A stretch of 64,000 nucleotides of DNA from Synechococcus sp. CBW1107 (GTDB lineage: Bacteria; Cyanobacteriota; Cyanobacteriia; PCC-6307; Cyanobiaceae): contig NZ_CP064908.1 in the NCBI RefSeq assembly GCF_015841355.1, positions 1,426,001 through 1,490,000 on the forward strand, in the 5' to 3' direction. This document shows positions 54,538 through 62,489 of the stretch, piece by piece (the first letter of the stretch is position 1; every line of letters starts with the position of its first letter). Both the position numbers and the translations under genes were made by a program. Below the pieces are notes generated by a model. That model was not told the DNA's origin. It did no database searches and saw only the letters and a program-made list of their open reading frames with translations.

Positions 54538-55302
54538 ATGCCTGCCCATGCGCTCCTGCCGGCCGTGAACCGTCTGCTGCAGCAGGTGGAGGAGGCCAGT
54601 GGCCTGCCGGTGGCGGTGGCCCAGCAGAGCGACCTCAGCACCCTGGCCACGGTGCGGCCGGCCACGGAGGGATATCAGGCGCATCTGATCGCCTACCGCG
54701 ATGCCGATGAGGCCAGCAGCTACCACGTGGCCTTTGAGGCCGCCCTGCTGCTTCGCATCGTGCAGGTGCCGCCCGAGAAGCGGGTGAACCTCACCGAGAA
54801 GCGGGAGGCCAGAGAGAAGGTGGTGGCCCAGGTGGAAAAGATGTTCAAGGGCTCCATCGGGCTGGCCCAGGCGCGGAAGGCCGGGCTGCGCTTCTACGAC
54901 GGCCTGATGCTGCAGCTGCGCTCGATGGGTCCGGGGCTGTGGGCGGATCGCTGGCTGTTCGAGCAGATGCCGGAGCTGCGGGGCCTGCAGGCAGCAGTGC
55001 TGCAGGGCCAGGTGCAGCAGAACGTGCCCTGCCTCAATGCGGAGGTTGACAAGATGAGCCCCGCCGCGGTCGTGAAGGCCAGCCGGGCGATGAATGCGGC
55101 CCAGGCCTTCCAGACCGCTGAGCTGTTGGGCGTTCCGCCGCTGGCGATTCCGTACCAGGCGGCAGGGTTCGAGGCCCTGGCCAAGGAGCTGATCGCCATC
55201 ACCCGCGCCGAGCCCGCCACGGCGGATCCAGATCGGGAGATCGTCGATGGCTGGGCCGAGAAGCTGGGCCTGAGCCGCTGGTACGTCTGGAAGACGCCCT
55301 GA
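54538..55302 (+). CDS. Hypothetical mobile-element protein (254 aa)
   Basis: From MPAHALLPAVNRLLQQVEEA. Contains a mixed alpha/beta N-terminus (LIAYRDADEASSYHVAFEAA), a basic helical stretch and a helical C-terminus ending in EKLGLSRWYVWKTP. There is no HExxH or other obvious catalytic motif. Its stop overlaps the start of the TPR gene (ATGA-type), so the two are coupled. Confidence 0.6.
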   Translation: MPAHALLPAVNRLLQQVEEASGLPVAVAQQSDLSTLATVRPATEGYQAHLIAYRDADEASSYHVAFEAALLLRIVQVPPEKRVNLTEKREAREKVVAQVEKMFKGSIGLAQARKAGLRFYDGLMLQLRSMGPGLWADRWLFEQMPELRGLQAAVLQGQVQQNVPCLNAEVDKMSPAAVVKASRAMNAAQAFQTAELLGVPPLAIPYQAAGFEALAKELIAITRAEPATADPDREIVDGWAEKLGLSRWYVWKTP

Positions 55303-56417
55303 TGGAAGGCACTGCGTTCTCGATCGAAGAGGCCGGCTTTGATGCCTCGCTGCTGCCGGAGGGCAGCCGCACCCCTGGCACCGAGGCTTTCCACCGGGCG
55401 GTGACCGACTACTTCCAGTGCTCCTATGCCTCCATGGGCGGGCAGCTGTCGGTGGTGTTCGCTGCTGGACGCATCGAGGTGGCCTGGGAACCCACGGCGC
55501 CGGAGGCACCGGCGATGGCCTCCATCGGTCCACTGCTGCAGCAGCGCCGGTTCGATGAAGCCCGGCCGCTGCTGGAAACCCTGCTGCAGCTGCAGCCCGA
55601 GCACCCGGAGGCGCTCTACAACCTCGGCGTCCTCGCCAGCGAAGAGGGCAAGCCAGAGGAGGCCCGGCTGCTGCTGCGCCGAGCGGTGGTGGCGAACGCC
55701 GACGATGCCCACGCCCAGGCCAATGCCCAGGTGGCGCTGGCCCTGGCCGCGATGCGGCTGGGCGACAAGGCAGAGGCCCGCCAGGCGCTGGAGGCGGCGA
55801 TCGATCTGGAGCCGCAGAACAGCTTTGCCCTGCGCAGCCTGGGAAGCCTGCTGGTGATCGCCGGTGCCTTCGCTGCCGGAGTGGCGCGGTTCCGCCAGGC
55901 CCTGCAGGTGGCGCCAGACGATCTGATCACCACCTTCAACCTGGCCCAGGCGCTGCTGGAGCTCGATCCAGACGAGCACCGCGACGAGGCCGATCGGCTG
56001 CTGTTGCAGGTGATCGAAGCCCAGCCCTACGGCGAGCTGGCGAACAAGGCCAAGGACCTGCGGGGCAGCATCGCCGCCCGCGATCTGCGCGCCGATCAGC
56101 CAGAGGGTTTGCGGCAGGACGCCGTGAGCTACTGCCTTCAGGCCCTGCAGCTGTTCGAAGGGATGGACCAGCAGTGCTTCATTGCCGTGCTCAGCGAGGT
56201 GGCGGCCGTCGGCCAGAGCGGGCTGCAGATCAATGAGCGCGGCACCGCCCGCACCCTCAAGAACCTCCCCGGCAGCTGGAGTGATCTGGCCCTCGCCTGC
56301 CTGATCCACGTGGGCATGAAGCGGCTGACACCCGATGAAGACTCAGGACTGGGCATCGAGGCGGAGTACCAGGAGGCGGTGCGGTTGCAAAGGTTCCGCA
56401 GGGAAGATGCCTCGTGA
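55302..56417 (+). CDS. TPR-repeat protein with a conserved N-terminal domain
   Basis: The N-terminal ~70 residues (SIEEAGFDASLLPEGSRTPG, YASMGGQLSVVFAAGRIEVA) form a domain also seen at 50060-50410. TPR units follow (about residues 75-250): RFDEARPLLETLLQLQPEHP, EALYNLGVLASEEGKPEEAR, DKAEARQALEAAIDLEP and a further one at GVARFRQALQVAPDD. The C-terminal part is helical. 371 residues. Probably a scaffold for protein contacts; partner unknown, with the coupled upstream gene the best candidate. Confidence 0.7.
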   Translation: MEGTAFSIEEAGFDASLLPEGSRTPGTEAFHRAVTDYFQCSYASMGGQLSVVFAAGRIEVAWEPTAPEAPAMASIGPLLQQRRFDEARPLLETLLQLQPEHPEALYNLGVLASEEGKPEEARLLLRRAVVANADDAHAQANAQVALALAAMRLGDKAEARQALEAAIDLEPQNSFALRSLGSLLVIAGAFAAGVARFRQALQVAPDDLITTFNLAQALLELDPDEHRDEADRLLLQVIEAQPYGELANKAKDLRGSIAARDLRADQPEGLRQDAVSYCLQALQLFEGMDQQCFIAVLSEVAAVGQSGLQINERGTARTLKNLPGSWSDLALACLIHVGMKRLTPDEDSGLGIEAEYQEAVRLQRFRREDAS

Positions 56418-56569
56418 CAGCCTCATAATATTTACAGTCAGCCTGATAAATCTCGCTTTCCCGCAAATAGGTTCTAAGATTTCGTGCTGCTCTTTTCTGA
56501 CATAAGGGACTCCGACTGCGATCGATAAGTTATGGCATAAAGGTTCATTCGTTTGATAAGTAGAGTCGT

Positions 56570-56815
56570 TTATGCCTCCCGATTCTCAATACTTCTAGCA
56601 GGCAAGAGGCGCCCATTCACGAAGAAATCATCCTCGTTGCCGTTTAGAGTTTGGCCATCAGACTGAAATAGCCTAATGCAGTGGCCCGTTGCCAATGATT
56701 TTATATAGAAGTTAATCCCTGCCGGATCGCTGATAACTGGATACGATTCAGCTTGCCAATATACCTTCATTCCATCTTGGAGCGCCTTTACGATCTCTTG
56801 GGGTTTCATTGACAT
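56570..56815 (-). CDS. Small hypothetical protein (low-GC patch)
   Basis: Starts at MSMKPQEIVKAL; contains YWQAESYPVISDPAGINFYI and HCIRLFQSDGQTLNGNEDDF. 81 residues. It is divergent from the small gene at 56866 across a ~50-base AT-rich region. Marked AT-rich codon use compared with neighbours suggests recent transfer. No family recognised. Confidence 0.5.
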   Translation of the reverse strand: MSMKPQEIVKALQDGMKVYWQAESYPVISDPAGINFYIKSLATGHCIRLFQSDGQTLNGNEDDFFVNGRLLPARSIENREA

Positions 56816-56821
56816 CACGTT

Positions 56822-56836
56822 AATTGTCCTACAATT
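56822..56836. promoter_or_regulatory. Possible operator/promoter between two divergent small genes
   Basis: AATTGT-CCT-ACAATT is a 6-bp inverted repeat within an AT-rich intergenic region that must contain promoters for both small genes. A -10-like TATAC follows directly. Confidence 0.35.
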
Positions 56837-56865
56837 ATACACCAACGCCCAAGGGAGGCCCTGCC

Positions 56866-57132
56866 GTGGGAGCCATGTCTTTCGAGCAGTTTCAAGAATC
56901 AATGACGGTTGTCAGAGATCCATCTCAGCCTGAAGACGAGAAACTTCTTTGCTATGGTGGTTTTATTCATCAACCAAGCGCAGAACTTAACGTCGAAGAG
57001 ATACTGCATATAGTGAGTCGAGGGGACGGGACTTTTTACCTGCAGATAGGCAACATTGAGTATGTTTCAGAATTGGCGGAGTTAGAACACATCCTTTACA
57101 AGTGGGCATTGGATGAATACTGGATAAATTGA
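56866..57132 (+). CDS. Small hypothetical acidic protein (88 aa)
   Basis: The GTG start is preferred: AAGGGAGG lies 7 bases before it, a good ribosome-binding site, while the ATG of MSFEQFQESM is 9 bases further. The protein is acidic (PEDEKLLCYGGFIHQPSAEL, ISELAELEHILYKWAL-like C-terminus). No family recognised. Small, acidic and on a mobile element, it could be an inhibitor or antitoxin-like protein, but this is speculation. Confidence 0.5.
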   Translation: MGAMSFEQFQESMTVVRDPSQPEDEKLLCYGGFIHQPSAELNVEEILHIVSRGDGTFYLQIGNIEYVSELAELEHILYKWALDEYWIN

Positions 57133-57270
57133 TTCTAGGCGCTCATATGTCGACAGATCCTATTCATTCAGCAGAAACCAACAGGCGCACTCCCTCCCCC
57201 TCAATAATACGTCTGTACTGATGGCGCCTCATGGTCAGCGCCTTTAGACTTTTTCAAACACGCGAGATTG

Positions 57271-57597
57271 ATGGATCAAAAAAGTCCAGCATCGATCGCA
57301 CGCCTGCGCGGGTACTCAACTCGCCCCAAGGGATTTCCAATAATAAAGACAATTACTCAGTCCGAGTTTGACCGTGGATACCTTTACGTGTCATCGGGTG
57401 ATTTTATAATGTCGCATTTTCACGCCAACAGCTTTGACGTGAACTTTTTAGGAACGCTGGTTCGTTCGAAATCAATCGTAAGGGGGAGGGTGATTATCGG
57501 CAGGGAAACTATGCGATCTCGCGCGCGCCCTCAAATGGTTATACGCATTGAGCCATCTGAAGGCGATTGCCTTTCTATAAGTGAGGAGACGGATTAG
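57271..57597 (+). CDS. Hypothetical protein upstream of the putative restriction gene (108 aa)
   Basis: Contains FPIIKTITQSEFDRGYLYVS, then VNFLGTLVRSKSIVRGRVII and RPQMVIRIEPSEGDCL. Its TAG stop directly abuts the ATG of the next gene, indicating coupled translation. Not recognised; it could be a specificity or control component of the restriction system. Confidence 0.5.
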   Translation: MDQKSPASIARLRGYSTRPKGFPIIKTITQSEFDRGYLYVSSGDFIMSHFHANSFDVNFLGTLVRSKSIVRGRVIIGRETMRSRARPQMVIRIEPSEGDCLSISEETD

Positions 57598-58482
57598 ATG
57601 TTTTATATACACGAGCCGCTAAAGGCGTTCAGCATTACTGAAAGGAGTCTTGTGTCACCGTTGCTGATTCGCAAGATTAGCTCATTGGGCGGCATTGATA
57701 AACTTGAGGAAGAGCACTGGACTTCAATTTATTGCGAGATCAAGAATATACCCTTCCAGTCTTTTAGCAATGTTTTTGGCAACGACATTGAGCTTTCCGA
57801 TGGGTCCGTTGTCGAAATGAAGTGCATTAGAGTCGGGAGTCTTGAGGACAAGAAGTGGATTATGCATCCCTCCCTTACAAGGGTGGTTCCAGAGTGGTCT
57901 ACTAGTGATTCGGCTCAGGACAATATGTTTATGATAGTAAATGCATACAATGATCTTATATCTAAGACATTTCGGGGGAAGCCAGCCAGATGGGGGATTC
58001 TTCTCTATCTTGGAGACTTTTCATCCTTTATGTACTTCGAATATCCAATCAAGCAGCTAGATCCAAGCCGGCTGGTTGCGCGTTATAGATCAGTAGAGCG
58101 CATTAAGGTATCCAGGCGCTCCACTACTAATCTCTGGGTTTACGACGGCGGCAATAAGATCATGTCTATTACTTCACCCAAGGCGGGGATGAAGATACAA
58201 CCCTATTTCTATGTTCCGGCTCAACATCCAGAGAGATATGTTTTTGATCTTCGGTCGCAGCCAGTTCCTATCGAAAAAAGCATTCAGAGATTAATAGCCA
58301 TGAAAGCCGAGAAGGACAGTTGTTCTCATGATCAAGTAATTGCATCAATCTTGAACCAACAGCATTCCGACTCAAGCGAAGAGTTTGTTGCCGAGCCCTC
58401 GGTCACATTTGAAGTCGTTCAAAAGCTTGGTGGAATTGGGTCTGATTGGAAGACTTCCCTGATCAGGCGGCTAACGGAGTGA
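57598..58482 (+). CDS. Putative type II restriction endonuclease
   Basis: 294 residues. The best candidate for a PD-(D/E)xK nuclease site is VFGNDIELSDGSVVEMKCIR, where Asp and the E-x-K tripeptide could form the active site. Further features are HPSLTRVVPEWST and a beta-rich middle with GILLYLGDFSSFMYFEYPI. Assignment rests mainly on its pairing with the convergent cytosine methyltransferase (20-base overlap) and shared low GC. Confidence 0.55.
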   Translation: MFYIHEPLKAFSITERSLVSPLLIRKISSLGGIDKLEEEHWTSIYCEIKNIPFQSFSNVFGNDIELSDGSVVEMKCIRVGSLEDKKWIMHPSLTRVVPEWSTSDSAQDNMFMIVNAYNDLISKTFRGKPARWGILLYLGDFSSFMYFEYPIKQLDPSRLVARYRSVERIKVSRRSTTNLWVYDGGNKIMSITSPKAGMKIQPYFYVPAQHPERYVFDLRSQPVPIEKSIQRLIAMKAEKDSCSHDQVIASILNQQHSDSSEEFVAEPSVTFEVVQKLGGIGSDWKTSLIRRLTE

Positions 58483-59854
58483 GGTTCGCAAGATTCAGAG
58501 TCTTTATTGTTTCGCTTCCATCAACGAAACAAGGTGAACCTGCGATTAGTGATGCTACAGCTTTACCTAGTACTGGCGGAACAGCGTTCCCTATTTGAAA
58601 GACTCTTTCCATCCGTGTACCACTGACTGCCCAGTCAAGCGGGAATGTCTGCAATGCAAGAAGTGCTTCATCGCTGAGGAATTCATACGTAACATCTAGC
58701 TGATTTCCCTTTCCTAACCTATTGCCAAGTGTATGCCACTGTTGCAACCTGATTTGCGCATCTGGGACTCCATTGGGAGCTATTGCGAGCTTTGCTGCTT
58801 GATGGGCACCAATCGTTGGTGCTGGTTGATCAAGCGTCCAGGTAACCGGTTCATCATGTGGTCTCACTACATTTCTCAACCACAGACATGCCTTTGGACT
58901 AGATATAGCTTCGCTATGCTGATTGCATTGAATGAGTGCCTCGCGAAGTGATTTGGGTTGTGTTTTGAGCGGTATTATGGGATTTGACTTGGGCAGTTCC
59001 GCCTGAAACAGCGAGTTCTGCACGAACTCCTGCTTCTCAGTATCGTGACTTGACGCGATGAAGGGCATATCATGCCTTGAGAAAATCATCAACATTCTTT
59101 CGCGCCGCTGAGCAGCGCCAAAGAAAACAGAATTCCATACCGAATAACTGCATCGATATCCTTGCCAGGTAAATTCATTTTCAATCAGCTGCATGGCTCC
59201 ACCTTTGTGTGCCTTAGCTGATATAAATTGCTTCGTACTGGAGCTGTTGCATTTTGGGCAAACCTCGGCTGCTTCATCTTCTGCAAGAAGTGCTGGCATC
59301 CACTGATTATCGCAATCGAGACATTTTGTTTTCCAGATGTCCGCTCGACTGCTGAGAATTCCCTTTACGTTTTCCAGTAATACATATCTAGGCCGAACAA
59401 TGCTGACGATGCGAGCAAACTCAACGAATAGCATGCCTCTTTTGTCATACACGCTTTGTCGTTGTCCGCTCATAGAAAAGCTTTGGCAGGGCGGTCCTCC
59501 GAACACAAGGTCAACATCTCTCCCCCTCGTTAGACGGCCGAGATTTTTGCGGTCTAAACTCGCTATATCGCGATCATATACAAGCGTGTCTTTGCAGTAT
59601 CTGCCGGTATTGACATTGTCGCGAAGAGCAATCCAGTGCGGACGACTGGCCTGTCGCCTGCTTTTGCTTTTTTCATGCTGGCGAATTAGCGTGATTAGCT
59701 TTTCTTGTTGTCTTGCAAACCGCCGGTTAATTCGTAGGCTCCTGCATGCATGAGGGTTTAGCTCAACAGCTCCAAGTATGTTAAAGCCGGCCATTTCCAC
59801 GCCAATATCCAGGCCTCCTAATCCTGAGAAGAGGCTGAGTGCGGTTGGCTTCAT
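58463..59854 (-). CDS. DNA (cytosine-5) methyltransferase
   Basis: All key motifs of C5 methyltransferases are present: I (LFSGLGGLDIGVEMAGF), IV (FGGPPCQSFSMSGQR, catalytic Cys), VI (LLENVKGIL), VIII (AAQRRERM) and IX-X (RVFQIGNAVPPVLGKAVASL). The target-recognition part lies between VIII and IX. An inserted zinc-finger-like element CLDC...CPKC sits between VI and VIII. 463 residues, full length. Together with the convergent gene it forms a likely type II restriction-modification system. Confidence 0.93.
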   Translation of the reverse strand: MKPTALSLFSGLGGLDIGVEMAGFNILGAVELNPHACRSLRINRRFARQQEKLITLIRQHEKSKSRRQASRPHWIALRDNVNTGRYCKDTLVYDRDIASLDRKNLGRLTRGRDVDLVFGGPPCQSFSMSGQRQSVYDKRGMLFVEFARIVSIVRPRYVLLENVKGILSSRADIWKTKCLDCDNQWMPALLAEDEAAEVCPKCNSSSTKQFISAKAHKGGAMQLIENEFTWQGYRCSYSVWNSVFFGAAQRRERMLMIFSRHDMPFIASSHDTEKQEFVQNSLFQAELPKSNPIIPLKTQPKSLREALIQCNQHSEAISSPKACLWLRNVVRPHDEPVTWTLDQPAPTIGAHQAAKLAIAPNGVPDAQIRLQQWHTLGNRLGKGNQLDVTYEFLSDEALLALQTFPLDWAVSGTRMERVFQIGNAVPPVLGKAVASLIAGSPCFVDGSETIKTLNLANLTPLAA

Positions 59855-60393
59855 GCGGGGGGGCCCAGCCGGAATCTCGGTCTATTGTAGCGCTGCTTCC
59901 CGCGTCCGCTAGTGGGCGGGCCAATGCGAAGTCGCGATGATCCTGCTTCTCTGTCATTCGGATGCGATGGCACATTATTCTCGATCTTATTCGATATAAA
60001 AACTACCGCGATATTGGCGATGATAGCAATTTCTTTGATTTCTGCTGAGCACTTGTTAGCTAGATGAAGGCGGAGCCGGCCATCGGCAGAGCGAAGCTGT
60101 GTTTGCTGCTGCCTGCTGAGGCCCTCTAACTCCGATGAACCGTTGAAGTGAGCACCAATATTTTCCGATCTTGACTCAGTAGCGAAATCCTTGCATTGAT
60201 GATCTTTGTGGGTGTTTGCGAGATGTGTGCTACTGATAATTCCTAGAGCAATAGCCTCTGCCTTGGTCCTGGCCGCCATTGATCTTGCAGAGCAGTCAGC
60301 CACCACCTGCTTCATGGATGCAGGTCGTCTGGTTTTGCAAGTGCCGATGGGTGCAAGCCCGATGGTGTTACCCACTGCGGCCTCTGTCGCCAT
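59851..60393 (-). CDS. Possible protein upstream of the methyltransferase
   Basis: A minus-strand frame whose TGA overlaps the methyltransferase ATG. From the ATG at MATEAAVGN it gives about 180 residues, with AEIKEIAIIANIAVVFISNK as a hydrophobic stretch and a basic tail. No family is recognised and composition is unusual at both ends, so it may be non-coding. Confidence 0.25.
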   Translation of the reverse strand: MATEAAVGNTIGLAPIGTCKTRRPASMKQVVADCSARSMAARTKAEAIALGIISSTHLANTHKDHQCKDFATESRSENIGAHFNGSSELEGLSRQQQTQLRSADGRLRLHLANKCSAEIKEIAIIANIAVVFISNKIENNVPSHPNDREAGSSRLRIGPPTSGRGKQRYNRPRFRLGPPA

Positions 60394-60644
60394 CCATTCG
60401 GCTGTGCAGGCCCGCACGAAAAACAGCCCGGGCGAGAAGGAGCATAAGGCCGCCTGACTCTGAGTTGGTGTGGGTGTGTCGGGACTGACAATGCATTGGC
60501 CACCGAGCCGGCCCAGACCCACCGTATCCCGCGACCAGTCCTCGCGCCGCGTCAAGGATCGGGCCAGGCGCCCTCCGGTGTCGGGCGTCCTTGCCACGGC
60601 GCTGCGGCCGGCTGGTGGGGGTGGGGTTCTCCGCCGTCCTGCTG

Positions 60645-61218
60645 ATGGCTTCCCCCGCTTCCTCCCGCCGCCGCCAACAGGGTCCTGCCCGCCAGGCTGC
60701 TGTCCTGCGTGCCCGTAATGCCCTGGTGCTGCAGCACCTGCCGCTGGCCGATGCCATCGCCTCAGCCACCGCCCGGCACCTGTTCCCGCTGGTGGAGCGG
60801 GAGGATCTGATCCATGTGGCCCGAGAGGCCCTGGTCCGCTCCGCTCCCCGCTGCAGAGCAGGTGAGCCCGCGGGGCCCGATCTGCGCCGCTGCATCAGCG
60901 GGGCCCTGCAGCACCACCTCCGCGATCGCTTCCGCCTGGTGCGCATCTCCCGCCTGGAGCACGAAAAGGGCACCTGGCCGCTCGGCCACAGCAGCCTCGA
61001 TGCCCCCGTCGCTCGAGGCCTCCCTCGCCGGGCCGGCCCTGGAGCAGCTGGTGGAGCAGCTGCCGGCGGTTCAGGCCAAGGCCTTGCGGCTCACGGTCTG
61101 CGAGGGCCTCTCCCTGCGAGCCGCCGCGGCGCAGCTGCAGATCAGCCCGATGGCGGTGCAGCGGGCTCAGAAGAAGGCCCTCGCTGCTCTCAGCCAGCAG
61201 CTGGTGGGGGCGGGCTGA
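60645..61218 (+). pseudogene. Sigma-70-like factor (phage type), single-base frameshift
   Basis: The first frame has RARNALVLQHLPLADAIASA, HLFPLVEREDLIHVAREAL and LRRCISGALQHHLRDRFRLV, a region-2-like part. The second frame has LEQLVEQLPAVQAKALRLTV, CEGLSLRAAAAQLQISPMAV and QRAQKKALAALSQQL, a region-4 helix-turn-helix. The join is at a run of five C near 61004: four C would give LDAPSLEASLAGPALEQ. 190 residues when repaired. If real, the truncated product lacks the -35-binding helix-turn-helix. Confidence 0.75.
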
Positions 61219-61229
61219 GGCCCCTTAGC

Positions 61230-61424
61230 TCAGGCCTGCTCGACAACCAGCGTGGAGAGCGGCCACCAGCCGGTGCCGCCTTCGTCGTAGGCCAACTCCA
61301 CCATCGGATCGGCTTCGGGGGTCTCGGCTGCAAGGCTGAGCACCGTGGCGCCGGTCTCTGGGCTGATCAGATCCCGCCAGCAGCGCGAGCCAATCGCCGG
61401 CAGGGGGGTGGGGCTGGAGGTCAT
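61230..61424 (-). CDS. Small hypothetical phage-type protein (64 aa)
   Basis: Contains SRCWRDLISPETGATVLSLA and VELAYDEGGTGWWPLSTLVV. It lies 3 bases after the beta-propeller gene on the same strand. Function unknown. Confidence 0.5.
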   Translation of the reverse strand: MTSSPTPLPAIGSRCWRDLISPETGATVLSLAAETPEADPMVELAYDEGGTGWWPLSTLVVEQA

Positions 61425-61427
61425 GGC

Positions 61428-62477
61428 TCAGGGGCTCACCATCACCCGGTTGCCAGTGCCGCTGTTGCTCACCGCCGCGAACTGCCTGTGCTGGGGCGAC
61501 CAGCAGAGCGAGCGCCAGCCCAGATCAGCCGGGGAGCTGCGCACGGTCCAGATGATGGCATCGGGGCTGGTCATGATCCGGTTGCCGGTGCCGCTGCTGG
61601 CCACGGCCACCAAGAGCTCCCGCTGCGGCGACCAGCAGAGGGAGGTCCAGGCGTTGTTGGCCGCCGAGCTGCGGCTGCTCCAGCTGAGGCCATCCGGGGA
61701 GGTCATCACCCGGTTCCCCTTGCCGCTGCTGCTCACCGCCACCAGCAGACCCAGCTCTGCCGCCCAGCAGATCGCCGTCCAGCTGTTGGTTGCAGCGGCT
61801 GTGCGCAGCGTCCAGTTGCGGCCATTGGCTGAGGTCATCACCCGCTGGCTCCCGCCCGTGCTGCTCACCGCCACGAACAGGCCCAGTTGCGGCGCCCAGC
61901 AGAGAGAGCGCCACTCCTGATCCGCGGCAGCCGGGCCGGCTGTCCAGTTGAGGCCATCGCTGCTGGTCATCACCCGATTGCCCGTGCCTGAAATGGCGAC
62001 GGCCACCAGCAGGCCCAACTCGGGCGACCAGCAGATCGAAGTCCAGCTGTTGTCGGCCGGTGTCTGGCGAAGGGTCCAGCTGCGGCCATCCGGCGAGGTC
62101 ATCACCCTCTGGCCGGTCCCGCTGTCGCTGACGGCGACAAACAGCCCCAGCTCGGCGGCCCAGCAGAGGGCCACCCAGTTCTGATCGGCGGCCGCAGGTT
62201 GGGTGCTCCAGCGGATGCCATCGCTGGAGGTCATCACCCGGTTGCCGCTGCCGCTGTTGGCCACGCAGGCGTACAGGCGCAGTTCCGGCGACCAGCAGAT
62301 CGCCTGCCAGCTGTTGTCCGCCGCCGAGCGCACGGTCGACCAGAGCACGCCGCTGATTCCCAGCACCGGCGGCGGGCTCAGGAGGTCTGCCATCGCCGCT
62401 GCCTGCAGCTGGTAGGTGCCGGCCTGGAGCCCAGAGGGGCGGGTAATGGCGAGCAGGTCGCCTGGTTGGAGGGTCAT
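61428..62477 (-). CDS. Seven-repeat beta-propeller protein, likely phage tail/receptor-binding
   Basis: Seven repeats of ~44 residues follow the pattern (I/L)CWSPELGLLVAV, then SGTGNRVMTSPDGxxW. The S-x-D-G-x-x-W part is an Asp-box. The first strand is supplied at the N-terminus (WSTVRSAADNSWQAI) and the last repeat is incomplete (ends GNRVMVSP), so the ring closes between N- and C-terminus as in seven-bladed propellers. No signal peptide. An N-terminal ~45-residue head precedes. Its place among phage structural genes suggests host recognition. Confidence 0.75.
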   Translation of the reverse strand: MTLQPGDLLAITRPSGLQAGTYQLQAAAMADLLSPPPVLGISGVLWSTVRSAADNSWQAICWSPELRLYACVANSGSGNRVMTSSDGIRWSTQPAAADQNWVALCWAAELGLFVAVSDSGTGQRVMTSPDGRSWTLRQTPADNSWTSICWSPELGLLVAVAISGTGNRVMTSSDGLNWTAGPAAADQEWRSLCWAPQLGLFVAVSSTGGSQRVMTSANGRNWTLRTAAATNSWTAICWAAELGLLVAVSSSGKGNRVMTSPDGLSWSSRSSAANNAWTSLCWSPQRELLVAVASSGTGNRIMTSPDAIIWTVRSSPADLGWRSLCWSPQHRQFAAVSNSGTGNRVMVSP

Positions 62478-62489
62478 CAGCTGCGGCGA

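Noticed and set aside
54538-55302. IrrE/M78-type protease
   Set aside because: The YHVAFEAA segment only faintly recalls a metalloprotease helix; there is no HExxH motif.
61400-62480. Regular repeats taken as a possible CRISPR or other DNA repeat array
   Set aside because: The ~132-bp periodicity is explained by the repeated blades of the propeller protein; units are diverged and there are no spacer-like segments.
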